From contig CANRWW010000023.1 in NCBI GenBank assembly GCA_947643665.1, forward strand, positions 1 through 44,757: a stretch of 44,757 nt of DNA. Direction: 5' to 3'. This DNA comes from an uncultured Porphyromonadaceae bacterium (GTDB lineage: Bacteria; Bacteroidota; Bacteroidia; Bacteroidales; Muribaculaceae). The translations under genes were made by a program, and so were the position numbers. Shown one piece after another: positions 34,171 through 41,190 of the stretch. Below the pieces are notes generated by a model. It was given only the letters and a program-made list of their open reading frames with translations, had not been told where the DNA came from and ran no database searches. The stretch's first letter is position 1. The number at the start of each line of letters is the position of its first letter.

Positions 34171-34224
34171 TATGCTGAAAATTAAACGGGGAAGAGGCTC
34201 TCGGTACAGGCCACCTTCGGTATA
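34171..34224 (+). CDS. Possible 17-residue basic leader peptide
   Basis: ATG 34171 to TAA 34222-34224 encodes MLKIKRGRGSRYRPPSV. It begins about 17 nt after the predicted transcription start and is very basic (7 of 17 Lys/Arg). There is no homologue I can name, and an ORF of this length can arise by chance. Listed because of its position in the leader of tsaD. Confidence 0.2.
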
Positions 34225-34314
34225 AGCGATGCATTTGCATTGTTTATTGAGTGATCCGTTTTTTTTATCCGTGTATTAATTTTAAAGCTACTGGTTAATT
34301 TTGTTATCAATATT

Positions 34315-35343
34315 ATGGATAAACAAAATCCTATAACGATATTAGGAATCGAATCAAGTTGTGACGATACCTCGGCGGCTGTAATCCGTGACGGTATCTT
34401 GTTAAGCAACGTCATAGCGAGTCAAAGTGTGCATGAGGAATTCGGCGGGGTGGTGCCGGAACTTGCTTCCCGTGCCCATCAGCAAAATATAGTGCCGGTG
34501 GTGGATGCGGCGCTCAAACGTGCCGGGGTTGACAAGACCGGGCTTTCTGCTATTGCTTTTACCCGTGGTCCTGGCCTGTTGGGCTCGCTTTTGGTAGGCA
34601 CCTCTTTTGCCAAGGGATTGTCGCTTGGCTTGCGCGTTCCCATTGTTGATGTAAATCATCTTCACGGGCATGTGTTGAGCCATTTTGTGAGGCGTAATCC
34701 TGATGATCGCGTTCCAAAGTTCCCTTTTCTTTGTCTTCTGATATCTGGAGGCAATTCCCAGATAATCCTTGTAAGGAATTACAACGACATGCAGATTCTC
34801 GGGCAGACCATTGACGATGCTGCCGGAGAGGCTTTTGACAAATGTGCCAAAGTAATGGGGCTTCCATATCCGGGTGGCCCGCATATAGACCGGCTCGCCG
34901 GGGAGGGGGACGCATCGAAATTCAAGTTTGCCAAACCGCATATCCCGGATCTGGATTATAGCTTCAGCGGACTGAAGACATCTTTTTTATATACAATCCG
35001 TGACGGACTTAAGGAAAATCCGGAGTTTGTGACCGAAAATATGGCGGATCTTGCAGCATCGCTCCAACGCACGATCATAGAGATACTGCTGGACAAGCTG
35101 CGTAAGGCTGTCAAGCTGACAGGGGCGCGTACGGTAGCTATAGGTGGGGGCGTGTCGGCTAATTCAGGTGTGCGTGCGGCTGTGGAGCGGTATTGTGCCG
35201 AGGAAGGGATTGAAGCGTTTATCCCCGAGCGTGTGTTTACTACAGACAATGCCGCCATGGTTGCTATAGCCGGATATTTCAAATATATGGATAAAGAGTT
35301 TTGCCCGTATAATTTCGCGCCATTTGCGCGTGTAACTGTTTGA
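34315..35343 (+). CDS. tsaD: tRNA N6-adenosine threonylcarbamoyltransferase TsaD
   Basis: 342 residues, normal length. Opens with ILGIESSCDDTSAAVI; the metal-binding HxxxH is H115/H119 (NHLHGH); further family motifs are GGVVPELASRAHQQNI, LISGGNSQIILV, DDAAGEAFDK and AIGGGVSANSGVR, ending in YNFAPFARVTV. TsaD with TsaB, TsaE and TsaC/Sua5 makes the t6A37 modification in ANN-decoding tRNAs, an essential cytoplasmic process. cinA starts 10 nt after the stop and is surely co-transcribed. Confidence 0.98.
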   Translation: MDKQNPITILGIESSCDDTSAAVIRDGILLSNVIASQSVHEEFGGVVPELASRAHQQNIVPVVDAALKRAGVDKTGLSAIAFTRGPGLLGSLLVGTSFAKGLSLGLRVPIVDVNHLHGHVLSHFVRRNPDDRVPKFPFLCLLISGGNSQIILVRNYNDMQILGQTIDDAAGEAFDKCAKVMGLPYPGGPHIDRLAGEGDASKFKFAKPHIPDLDYSFSGLKTSFLYTIRDGLKENPEFVTENMADLAASLQRTIIEILLDKLRKAVKLTGARTVAIGGGVSANSGVRAAVERYCAEEGIEAFIPERVFTTDNAAMVAIAGYFKYMDKEFCPYNFAPFARVTV

Positions 35344-35353
35344 GGGAAAAGTT

Positions 35354-36592
35354 ATGGATGTATCCATCATTGTCATCGGCGATGAACTGCTGATAGGGCA
35401 GGTCGTTGATACCAATTCGGGTGATATCGCCCGTATGATAACTCCTTACGGATGGACTTTAAAGGGCGTGGCTACTGTCCACGATGATGCCGCTGCCATA
35501 AATGAGGCCATAGAAAGCGCTCTGTCTAAAAGCGATATCGTATTGACTACCGGAGGTCTTGGTCCTACAAAGGATGATATTACAAAAGCTACCTTATGTT
35601 CGGTTTTTGGGGGCGGAATGCATCTTGATGCGGGTGTGCTTGCTAATGTGAATGAGATATTCCGTAAGCGGGGGTTGCAGATGAATGAACTTACCAGATC
35701 GCAGGCTATGGTGCCGGATGCATGCCGGGTGATACCGAACGATCTGGGTACGGCTCCTGTGATGTGGTTTGAGCGCGACGGTAAAATACTGGTGTCAATG
35801 CCGGGCGTGCCGTTTGAGACACGCCATGCATTCAGCCATCATGTGCTTCCGTTGTTACTTGAACGTTTTTCCGACAGGTCGGTCATTGAACACCGCACAT
35901 TTGTTGTGACCGGCATTTCCGAGAGCGCACTTGCCGAATTGCTTTCCGGGTGGGAAGACGCGCTTCCCGCCGGTTTCCATCTAGCCTATCTTCCCCAGGC
36001 CGGATATATACGTCTGCGCATAGATGCGGCAGGTAGTTCACATGATTCTCTCACAGACACACTTGATGCCCTTTCACATTCGCTTAAGGCTATTGTCGGC
36101 GATAGGATATTGGCAGGGGAGGATCTGTTGCCGGAGCAGATACTGATGCGTATTTTGCATAAACGAAATCTCACCATGGCTACGGCTGAAAGTTGCACTG
36201 GAGGTAATATCGCCCATCGTATGACCATGCTTCCTGGAGTAAGCGAGGTTTTCAAAGGGGGAGTGGTGGCATATTCCAATGAGGTAAAAATGCAGCTTTT
36301 AGGAGTTAGGGAGCATACAATCGCTTCTTTCGGGGCGGTTTCAGAACAAACTGCCATAGAGATGGCCGAGGGTGTGTGTAAAGCTACGGGTGCTGATGTA
36401 GGGGTGGCTACTTCTGGTATTGCAGGCCCAGGTGGAGGCTCTGACAGCAAGCCGGTAGGAACAGTCTGTATGGCAATGGCAACCCCTGGAGGTGTTTTTT
36501 CCACCACTGTACACCTGCCAGGAGATCGTAGCCGTGTCATTGACCGTGCTTCTACTACGGCTTTGCTTCAACTTGTCCTTGCTTTAAGATAG
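35354..36592 (+). CDS. cinA: CinA-family protein (competence/damage-inducible, NMN deamidase type)
   Basis: 412 residues, the two-domain form. Residues about 1-165 are a MoCF-biosynthesis-like domain (SIIVIGDELLIGQVVDTNSG, TTGGLGPTKDDITK, VSMPGVPFE), which in characterised members acts on ADP-ribose or NAD-related pyrophosphates. Residues about 255-412 are the PncC-type domain (ATAESCTGGNIAHR with E279, GVVAYSNEVK, SGIAGPGGGS, KPVGTVCMA), which removes the amide of nicotinamide mononucleotide. The role is probably pyridine nucleotide salvage. Second gene of the tsaD operon; a bidirectional terminator follows at once. Confidence 0.95.
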   Translation: MDVSIIVIGDELLIGQVVDTNSGDIARMITPYGWTLKGVATVHDDAAAINEAIESALSKSDIVLTTGGLGPTKDDITKATLCSVFGGGMHLDAGVLANVNEIFRKRGLQMNELTRSQAMVPDACRVIPNDLGTAPVMWFERDGKILVSMPGVPFETRHAFSHHVLPLLLERFSDRSVIEHRTFVVTGISESALAELLSGWEDALPAGFHLAYLPQAGYIRLRIDAAGSSHDSLTDTLDALSHSLKAIVGDRILAGEDLLPEQILMRILHKRNLTMATAESCTGGNIAHRMTMLPGVSEVFKGGVVAYSNEVKMQLLGVREHTIASFGAVSEQTAIEMAEGVCKATGADVGVATSGIAGPGGGSDSKPVGTVCMAMATPGGVFSTTVHLPGDRSRVIDRASTTALLQLVLALR

Positions 36593-36606
36593 GACAGCGA
36601 CATAAT

Positions 36607-36657
36607 ACAAATGCCGCAGCCATATGTATCATCGTGATACCTGGCTGCGGCATTTGT
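36607..36657. terminator. Bidirectional terminator, cinA / OmpA lipoprotein
   Basis: Perfect 16-bp arms (36607-36622 and 36642-36657) with an inner GTATCA/TGATAC pairing. It separates two convergent genes. Confidence 0.85.
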
Positions 36658-36680
36658 AATTTATCAGCAGAGGTTGGCGG

Positions 36681-37382
36681 TTATTGCAAAGTACCGTTGT
36701 TAGCCTCGTTGATCATAGTCTGGTCTGCTGTGATGTATATTTCCACACGGCGGTTCTGTGCGCGACCTGCGGCAGTGTCGTTGGACGCCACATAGTTTGC
36801 CATAGGTATACCCTGTGCCTGAAGGCGTGTGGGAGCAATGCCGCTGTTTGCAAGGAAGCTCTCAACGGCGGCTGCACGTCCGTTGGCAACACGGGTGTTT
36901 ACTTCCAGCGAACCGGTATTGTCGGTATAACCGTAAATCTGCACGTCGGTATTTGGGTTCTGCTTCAGTGAGTTTGCAAACTGGGCGAGTTCTGTCTGTG
37001 CGCTGCTGCTAAGGGTGGTGCCGTTTGTTGGGAACAGGATACCGCCGGGGAATGTGACTTTGATAGCCTGTAGGCCACGGTCGTCCTGCACGGTCTCCAC
37101 ATCGGCGTTGGCAAGCTGTTGTTTGAGCTGTTCTGCCTGTTTGTCCATCTTCTTGCCGATAAGCGCTCCGGCACCGGCTCCTACGGCCGCACCGATTGCA
37201 GAGCCGATAGCAGCGCCTTTGCCACCACCTATGAGTGCACCGACACCAGCGCCGAGAGCGCCACCGCCGCCACCGCCTATGAGTGCACCTTTACCTGTAT
37301 TTGTCATGGAGCTACAACCTGTAAGTAACATTCCTGCAGCTACGATTGCGCAACATAGTGTCTTGAACGATTTCATATTCAA
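36681..37382 (-). CDS. Glycine-zipper OmpA-family lipoprotein
   Basis: 233 residues. Lipoprotein signal ends in LTGC (Cys23), followed by SSMTN without acidic residues, so it should face the periplasm. Residues about 30-80 form a glycine-zipper (repeats of GALIGGGGGGALGAGVGAL type) like YMGG/OmpA lipoproteins that insert in membranes. Residues about 105-225 are an OmpA-like peptidoglycan-binding domain: GGILFPTNGTTLS, VQIYGYTDNTGSLEVN, LANSGIAPTRLQAQG, and AGRAQNRRVEIYI with the Asp and Arg that grip diaminopimelate. It likely ties the outer membrane to the cell wall. Own promoter upstream. Confidence 0.92.
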   Translation of the reverse strand: MNMKSFKTLCCAIVAAGMLLTGCSSMTNTGKGALIGGGGGGALGAGVGALIGGGKGAAIGSAIGAAVGAGAGALIGKKMDKQAEQLKQQLANADVETVQDDRGLQAIKVTFPGGILFPTNGTTLSSSAQTELAQFANSLKQNPNTDVQIYGYTDNTGSLEVNTRVANGRAAAVESFLANSGIAPTRLQAQGIPMANYVASNDTAAGRAQNRRVEIYITADQTMINEANNGTLQ

Positions 37383-37430
37383 AAACTTTAAATTATTAAG
37401 TTAATAGTGTTAATTTCTGTTGTGGTGGTG

Positions 37431-37461
37431 CAAAGATAAACAATTTCCATGGTTTACCAAA
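37431..37461 (-). promoter_or_regulatory. Promoter for the OmpA lipoprotein
   Basis: On the minus strand TTTG (37461-37458), 19-nt spacer, TATCTTTG (37438-37431); predicted start near 37424, 42 nt before the ATG. Confidence 0.75.
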
Positions 37462-37714
37462 TTTCTAATTGGCAAGAATGGGCATGTACGATAATCTTTC
37501 ACCTACATATTTATACAAAATTTAAATGGATTTTGTTGGTTTACGATGCCAAAAAATGGCGTTTCTGAATTGGAGTTTGGAAAATATTCCGTAAATTCGC
37601 AATGTGATTTTCGGCACTTTATAAACACTTTGTTATGTAAGTGCTTGATAAATCGTTGGAATATGGGCATTAGTTTTTTAATATGTCCTGAATGATTATA
37701 TCAGATGGCTTCGT
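37462..37714. other. Intergenic region before the EamA transporter
   Basis: No gene is supported. A GCACTT/AAGTGC inverted repeat (37614-37645 region) and AT-rich sequence lie here. No clear consensus promoter for the plus-strand gene was found. Confidence 0.3.
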
Positions 37715-38671
37715 ATGGCACCCGCAAAATGGAATCTTAACTCGCAGAAGTCAAAGCTCATTTGCCACTTGGGCGCGCTTATAGCAGTGTCTATGTGGGG
37801 AGCGTCATTTGTGAGTACCAAGGTATTGGTAAACAATTCTCTCGGTCCGGTGGAAATATATATCTACCGTTTTATTATGGCCTACCTGCTGGTACTTGCA
37901 GCTTGTCATAAAAAAATTTTTGCTGACAACTGGCGCGATGAACTGCTTTTTGCAGTATGTGGTCTGTGTGGCGGTTCCATCTATTTCATAGCCGAGAACA
38001 ACGCCGTCAATTATACGCGTGTGTCTGATGTCTCAATGATCACAACCCTGGCGCCGTTGCTCACCACTTTATTGATAGGTGCGCTTTATAGATCCGAACG
38101 GCCGGGCAAATGGACATATATAAGTTCGCTAATAGCGTTCATGGGGGTAGGGTGCATTGTATTTAAGGATGGGCTGGCTGGCAGCCGGCAGAGCGGTCCG
38201 GATGAACTTAGCGCTACGGTTGGCAATTTTCTCGCCCTGGGGGCAGCTTTTTCATGGGCGATATATTCAGTGGTACTCCGAAAGCTCAATGTCACATATA
38301 CGGCTCAGTTTATAACAAGGAAAACTTTTTTCTACGGTCTTATGACAGCGCTGCCTTTCTGGATCATATCTCCGGAACCGATAACTCCAGTTTCTGTGCT
38401 GCTTAAACCGGAGGTGCTCGGCAACCTGCTGTTTCTGGGTCTGGTTTGTTCCATGTTGGCTTACCTGTTGTGGGCTGCTGTTATGAATCGTCTTGGAGCA
38501 ATAGTGACAAACAACTATCTTTATGTGCAGCCAATATGCACGATGATCATTGCGGCAGTCCTTTTTCCGGATGATCCGATCACATTGATGGGCTGCTTTG
38601 GTGCTTTCCTTATAGTGGGTGGCTTGTGGTTTGGCGATTATATGACCAACCGCGATACCAGGAAAATATGA
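37715..38671 (+). CDS. EamA/DMT-superfamily transporter
   Basis: 318 residues with ten hydrophobic helices arranged as two EamA repeats (about 15-150 and 170-305). Typical features are SMWGASFVSTKVLVNN in helix 1, YRFIMAYLLVLAA in helix 2, NNAVNYTRVSDVSMITTLAPLLT at helices 3-4, ALGAAFSWAIYSVVLRK in the second repeat, and LGAIVTNNYLYVQPICTMI near the end. These are inner-membrane exporters or importers of metabolites such as amino acids; substrate unknown. Monocistronic, followed by a strong terminator. Confidence 0.93.
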   Translation: MAPAKWNLNSQKSKLICHLGALIAVSMWGASFVSTKVLVNNSLGPVEIYIYRFIMAYLLVLAACHKKIFADNWRDELLFAVCGLCGGSIYFIAENNAVNYTRVSDVSMITTLAPLLTTLLIGALYRSERPGKWTYISSLIAFMGVGCIVFKDGLAGSRQSGPDELSATVGNFLALGAAFSWAIYSVVLRKLNVTYTAQFITRKTFFYGLMTALPFWIISPEPITPVSVLLKPEVLGNLLFLGLVCSMLAYLLWAAVMNRLGAIVTNNYLYVQPICTMIIAAVLFPDDPITLMGCFGAFLIVGGLWFGDYMTNRDTRKI

Positions 38672-38686
38672 ATGTTTATAATCTAC

Positions 38687-38721
38687 AAAAAAACGGCACA
38701 TCACTGATGTGCCGTTTTTTT
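38687..38721 (+). terminator. Terminator after the EamA transporter
   Basis: Stem CGGCACAT/ATGTGCCG with loop CACTG, preceded by an A run and followed by seven T. Confidence 0.9.
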
Positions 38722-38761
38722 GTATTGTCCCTGTTGGCTATCAAGGGGGCGTACAAATATG

Positions 38762-38790
38762 AAAAAAGGATGCTTGTGCAAGCATCCTTT
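38762..38790 (-). terminator. Terminator of the tRNA-Met gene
   Basis: Perfect 12-bp arms (38765-38776 and 38779-38790); on the minus strand it starts two bases after the tRNA 3' end and ends in a T run. Confidence 0.8.
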
Positions 38791-38792
38791 TG

Positions 38793-38866
38793 TAGCGGGA
38801 TCGAGAATTGAACTCGAGACCTCCGGGTTATGAATCCGACGCTCTAACCAACTGAGCTATCCCGCC
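38793..38866 (-). tRNA. tRNA-Met (anticodon CAT)
   Basis: 74-nt cloverleaf on the minus strand. Acceptor GGCGGGA/TCCCGCT with a G1-U72 pair, TA at 8-9, D arm GCTC...GAGC, anticodon loop TTCATAA, T arm TCGAG-TTCAATT-CTCGA, discriminator A. CCA is not encoded. The pair at positions 11-24 is C-G, as in elongators, so elongator tRNA-Met is favoured; tRNA-Ile2 (lysidine) is a possible alternative for a CAT anticodon. The anticodon stem shows an A-C mismatch at 31-39. Confidence 0.93.
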
Positions 38867-38877
38867 GTTTGCGAGTG

Positions 38878-38909
38878 CAAAGTTACAACCGTTTTTTTTA
38901 TTTGCCAAA
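38878..38909 (-). promoter_or_regulatory. Promoter of the tRNA-Met gene
   Basis: On the minus strand TTTG (38909-38906), 20-nt spacer, TAACTTTG (38885-38878); start near 38872, about 6 nt before the mature tRNA. Confidence 0.8.
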
Positions 38910-38942
38910 TTTTATGCCGTTATTTTTTAGATATTTTTGAAT

Positions 38943-39077
38943 ATGAATTTTGTTATGGTGGATAAGTTGGTGATAATCAGGTTGTTATTACTGGCGGGGT
39001 TGTGGATTATTATTTATGTCAAGAATGAGTGGCAGTTCGTTATATCATATGGGAATTATCTATTTAACGTATATTAA
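38943..39077 (+). CDS. Possible 44-residue single-pass membrane peptide
   Basis: ATG 38943 to TAA 39075-39077. A hydrophobic segment LVIIRLLLLAGLWIIIYV at about residues 9-26 is followed by KNEWQF and a Tyr/Asn-rich end. A TATTTTTG box lies at 38932-38939, but it is too close to the ATG for an ordinary leader. There is no known relative to cite. It lies just before the blaI operator region, so it could also be chance coding in AT-rich DNA. Confidence 0.3.
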   Translation: MNFVMVDKLVIIRLLLLAGLWIIIYVKNEWQFVISYGNYLFNVY

Positions 39078-39084
39078 CTATTGA

Positions 39085-39120
39085 AACTAATTAATTAGTT
39101 GTGTAATTAATGAATTAGTT
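39085..39120. promoter_or_regulatory. Two tandem palindromic candidate operators for the BlaI-type repressor
   Basis: AACTAATTAATTAGTT at 39085-39100 is a perfect 16-bp palindrome. A second copy at 39105-39120 keeps the right half AATTAGTT and 6 of 8 bases in the left. Centres are 20 bp apart, two helical turns. They cover and precede the -33 region of the blaI promoter, suiting autorepression by a dimeric winged-helix repressor. Confidence 0.6.
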
Positions 39121-39129
39121 GTAGCTTTG
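39098..39129 (+). promoter_or_regulatory. Promoter of the blaI-M56 operon
   Basis: GTTG at 39098-39101 (one mismatch to TTTG), 20-nt spacer, TAGCTTTG at 39122-39129. The transcript would start near 39135, directly at a near-palindrome around GACAATATTGTC (39136-39147). Confidence 0.6.
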
Positions 39130-39173
39130 CGTCGTGACAATATTGTCGCGGCAATTAATTAAGACACATTACG

Positions 39174-39566
39174 ATGAAAGCAGGCAGGAAAAGGCAAGTG
39201 CTTACGGAGAAGGAAACTGCGATAATGCAGATGCTTTGGGATAGGGGACCGCTTTTTGTACGCGAGATGGTAGAATTGTATCCCGAACCTAAACCGCATT
39301 TCAATACGGTCGCTACCTTGGTAAGGATTCTTGAAGACAAAGGGTATGTTGGGCATGAGAAGCTGGGCAATTCCCATCGCTTTTATGCTATCGCACAAAA
39401 AAGCGATTTCAGCAGGAGGTCGCTCGGTGAAGTCATACGCGACTATTTCAACAACAGTTATAAGAATGCAGTTTCTGCTCTGGTGGAGGATGAGAAAATA
39501 TCCGTTGACGAGCTCAAGGAAATAATCTCTATCATAGAGAGCAAACAGGAAGGAAAGGAGGAATGA
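39174..39566 (+). CDS. BlaI/MecI-family transcriptional repressor
   Basis: 130 residues. An N-terminal winged helix (about 8-75: LTEKETAIMQMLWDRGPLFVREMVELY, HFNTVATLVRILEDKGYVGHEK) is followed by a short dimerisation region (about 85-125). In BlaI/MecI systems the repressor is cleaved or released when a membrane metallopeptidase senses its signal. The partner peptidase gene follows after 4 nt. No beta-lactamase gene is nearby, so the regulon is unknown; autoregulation is suggested by the operator-like palindromes upstream. Confidence 0.93.
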   Translation: MKAGRKRQVLTEKETAIMQMLWDRGPLFVREMVELYPEPKPHFNTVATLVRILEDKGYVGHEKLGNSHRFYAIAQKSDFSRRSLGEVIRDYFNNSYKNAVSALVEDEKISVDELKEIISIIESKQEGKEE

Positions 39567-39570
39567 CCTT

Positions 39571-41094
39571 ATGGGAGAACTGTTTGCATATTCGCTTTTT
39601 TCGTCATTGATCATGGTGGCGATGTTTCTGGCCTATAAATGGCTGCTCGCAGGAGAGAGGCAGCATGGGTTTAACCGCGCCATATTGCTTGGTATTTATG
39701 CTGTCGCGGTCATTATGCCCTCGTTTACATTAGGATTCGGAGCCAATGGTCGTTCAAAAGTGGTGATTGATGGGGTGACAGTGCACTTTCTTTCTGCTGA
39801 TGCAAATATTATGGAGGAAAGTTTCCATGCTCTATCCTGGCCTACGGTTTTGCTTATGGTTTATCTTGTAGGTGTGATAGTATGTTTCTGCCATACGGCA
39901 TTGGTTGCTGTAAGACTGTTAGGTATTGTACGCAGGGGAAAACGTATGCCCTTGGACGGTGGGTATGGGCTGATACTTACGGATGACAAAGGTGTGGCGC
40001 CTTTCAGCTGGTGGCGTTATGTGGTGATGTCAAATCAGGATTATCTTGAATACAGGGATATGATCCTTGCGCATGAATTGAAACACCTGCGTGCGTCGCA
40101 CTGGTCTGATCTGCTGTTTGCACAGTGTGTGGCCATATTCCAATGGTATAATCCTGCGGCATGGCTCATGCGTGAGGAGTTGAAGACCGTACATGAGTAT
40201 CAGGCTGATGACGCTGTGATGCGTGCGGGTACAGATATCAGGTCATACCAGATGTTGTTGATAAAAAAGGCTGTCGGCGCGAGATTCCCGTCACTTGCCA
40301 ACAGCCTGAATCATAGTAAACTTAAAAAACGTGTTAACATGATGTACAAAAAAAATCCCTCAACTGGGCGCCGTATGCTCAGTCTCGCGCTAGTGCCCGC
40401 ATTATGGGTGGCGCTATTTTCAATAAACATCCCCGCGGTCGGAGCGCTTATCCGTGAAGCGTCTGTTGCTGAGGTACCTTTCCCCGATGGCAAAGGTAGT
40501 GAAAAATCTGTAAAAGGCAAGATTTCCATCTCACCGGATGCCAATAAATCTTCAGAGAATCGGATTACCGGCAAGGAATTGGAGAACAAGACTGTGTATA
40601 TTGATGGCAAGAAAGCCACTGTAAACGAAATGCAGGCTCTTGATCCGGAGAAGATCGCTTCCATGACAGTTTTAAAGGCAAAGGATAGTGATGAGATCCA
40701 TATTACTACGAAAGACACTGCATCTGGGACGGAACAGGCCTTACAATCAAGTCCTGACCGCGAAGTGCAGCTTCAGGCTCAGGAGATGCCTCGTTTTCCC
40801 GGTGGAGAGGCTGAATTGATGAAATATGTGGCGATGAACTTAAAGTATCCCCAGGAGGCTATGAATGCTGGAAAAGAGGGACGTGTCGTTATTAGATTTG
40901 TCGTTTCTGCCGATGGCAAGGTAAAGGATCCCCAGGTCGTGCGCAGTGTTGACAAGCAGCTTGATGACGAGGCGCTGCGTGTGATATCTTCATTGCCGGA
41001 TTTCATTCCCGGAAAGATAGACGGCAAGCCGGTATCGGTTTGGTACACGATGCCTGTTTCGTTCAGGTTGAGCAAAGATAAGCCCGCAAAATGA
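39571..41094 (+). CDS. M56 (BlaR1-like) membrane metallopeptidase with C-terminal TonB domain
   Basis: 507 residues. Three membrane helices lie at about 5-25, 36-56 and 90-115, then the zinc peptidase domain with H168-E-L-K-H172 and the third-ligand region near HEYQADDAV, and a fourth helix near 268-290. The periplasmic part has a segment VYIDGKKATVNEM...DPEKIASMTVLK...ITTKD that resembles the plug motif of TonB-dependent receptors (compare VIDG...NPEDIESMSVL...ITTK in the SusC of this window), and residues about 410-500 are a TonB_C domain (PRFPGGEAELMKYVAMNL, GRVVIRFVVSADGKV). The penicillin-binding sensor of true BlaR1 is absent. It probably senses an envelope signal and inactivates the BlaI-type repressor. 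Confidence 0.9.
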   Translation: MGELFAYSLFSSLIMVAMFLAYKWLLAGERQHGFNRAILLGIYAVAVIMPSFTLGFGANGRSKVVIDGVTVHFLSADANIMEESFHALSWPTVLLMVYLVGVIVCFCHTALVAVRLLGIVRRGKRMPLDGGYGLILTDDKGVAPFSWWRYVVMSNQDYLEYRDMILAHELKHLRASHWSDLLFAQCVAIFQWYNPAAWLMREELKTVHEYQADDAVMRAGTDIRSYQMLLIKKAVGARFPSLANSLNHSKLKKRVNMMYKKNPSTGRRMLSLALVPALWVALFSINIPAVGALIREASVAEVPFPDGKGSEKSVKGKISISPDANKSSENRITGKELENKTVYIDGKKATVNEMQALDPEKIASMTVLKAKDSDEIHITTKDTASGTEQALQSSPDREVQLQAQEMPRFPGGEAELMKYVAMNLKYPQEAMNAGKEGRVVIRFVVSADGKVKDPQVVRSVDKQLDDEALRVISSLPDFIPGKIDGKPVSVWYTMPVSFRLSKDKPAK

Positions 41095-41122
41095 TATATT
41101 GGGGCTTTAACCGACAGTAAAG

Positions 41123-41163
41123 TTCCCCGTATGCATTCTGTTTTAAAAGTTGCATACGGGGAA
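41123..41163. terminator. Bidirectional terminator, M56 gene / GH127-like gene
   Basis: Perfect 13-bp arms TTCCCCGTATGCA (41123-41135) and 41151-41163, 15-nt loop, then TTTTATATTTTTT. Confidence 0.85.
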
Positions 41164-41190
41164 TTTTATATTTTTTATGGCAGCCGAATG

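Noticed and set aside
37449-37565. 39-codon ORF upstream of the EamA gene
   Set aside because: It overlaps the -33 region of the OmpA promoter and shows no protein-like features.
39571-41094. Classical beta-lactam resistance operon
   Set aside because: The M56 protein lacks the penicillin-binding sensor and no beta-lactamase or PBP gene is adjacent.
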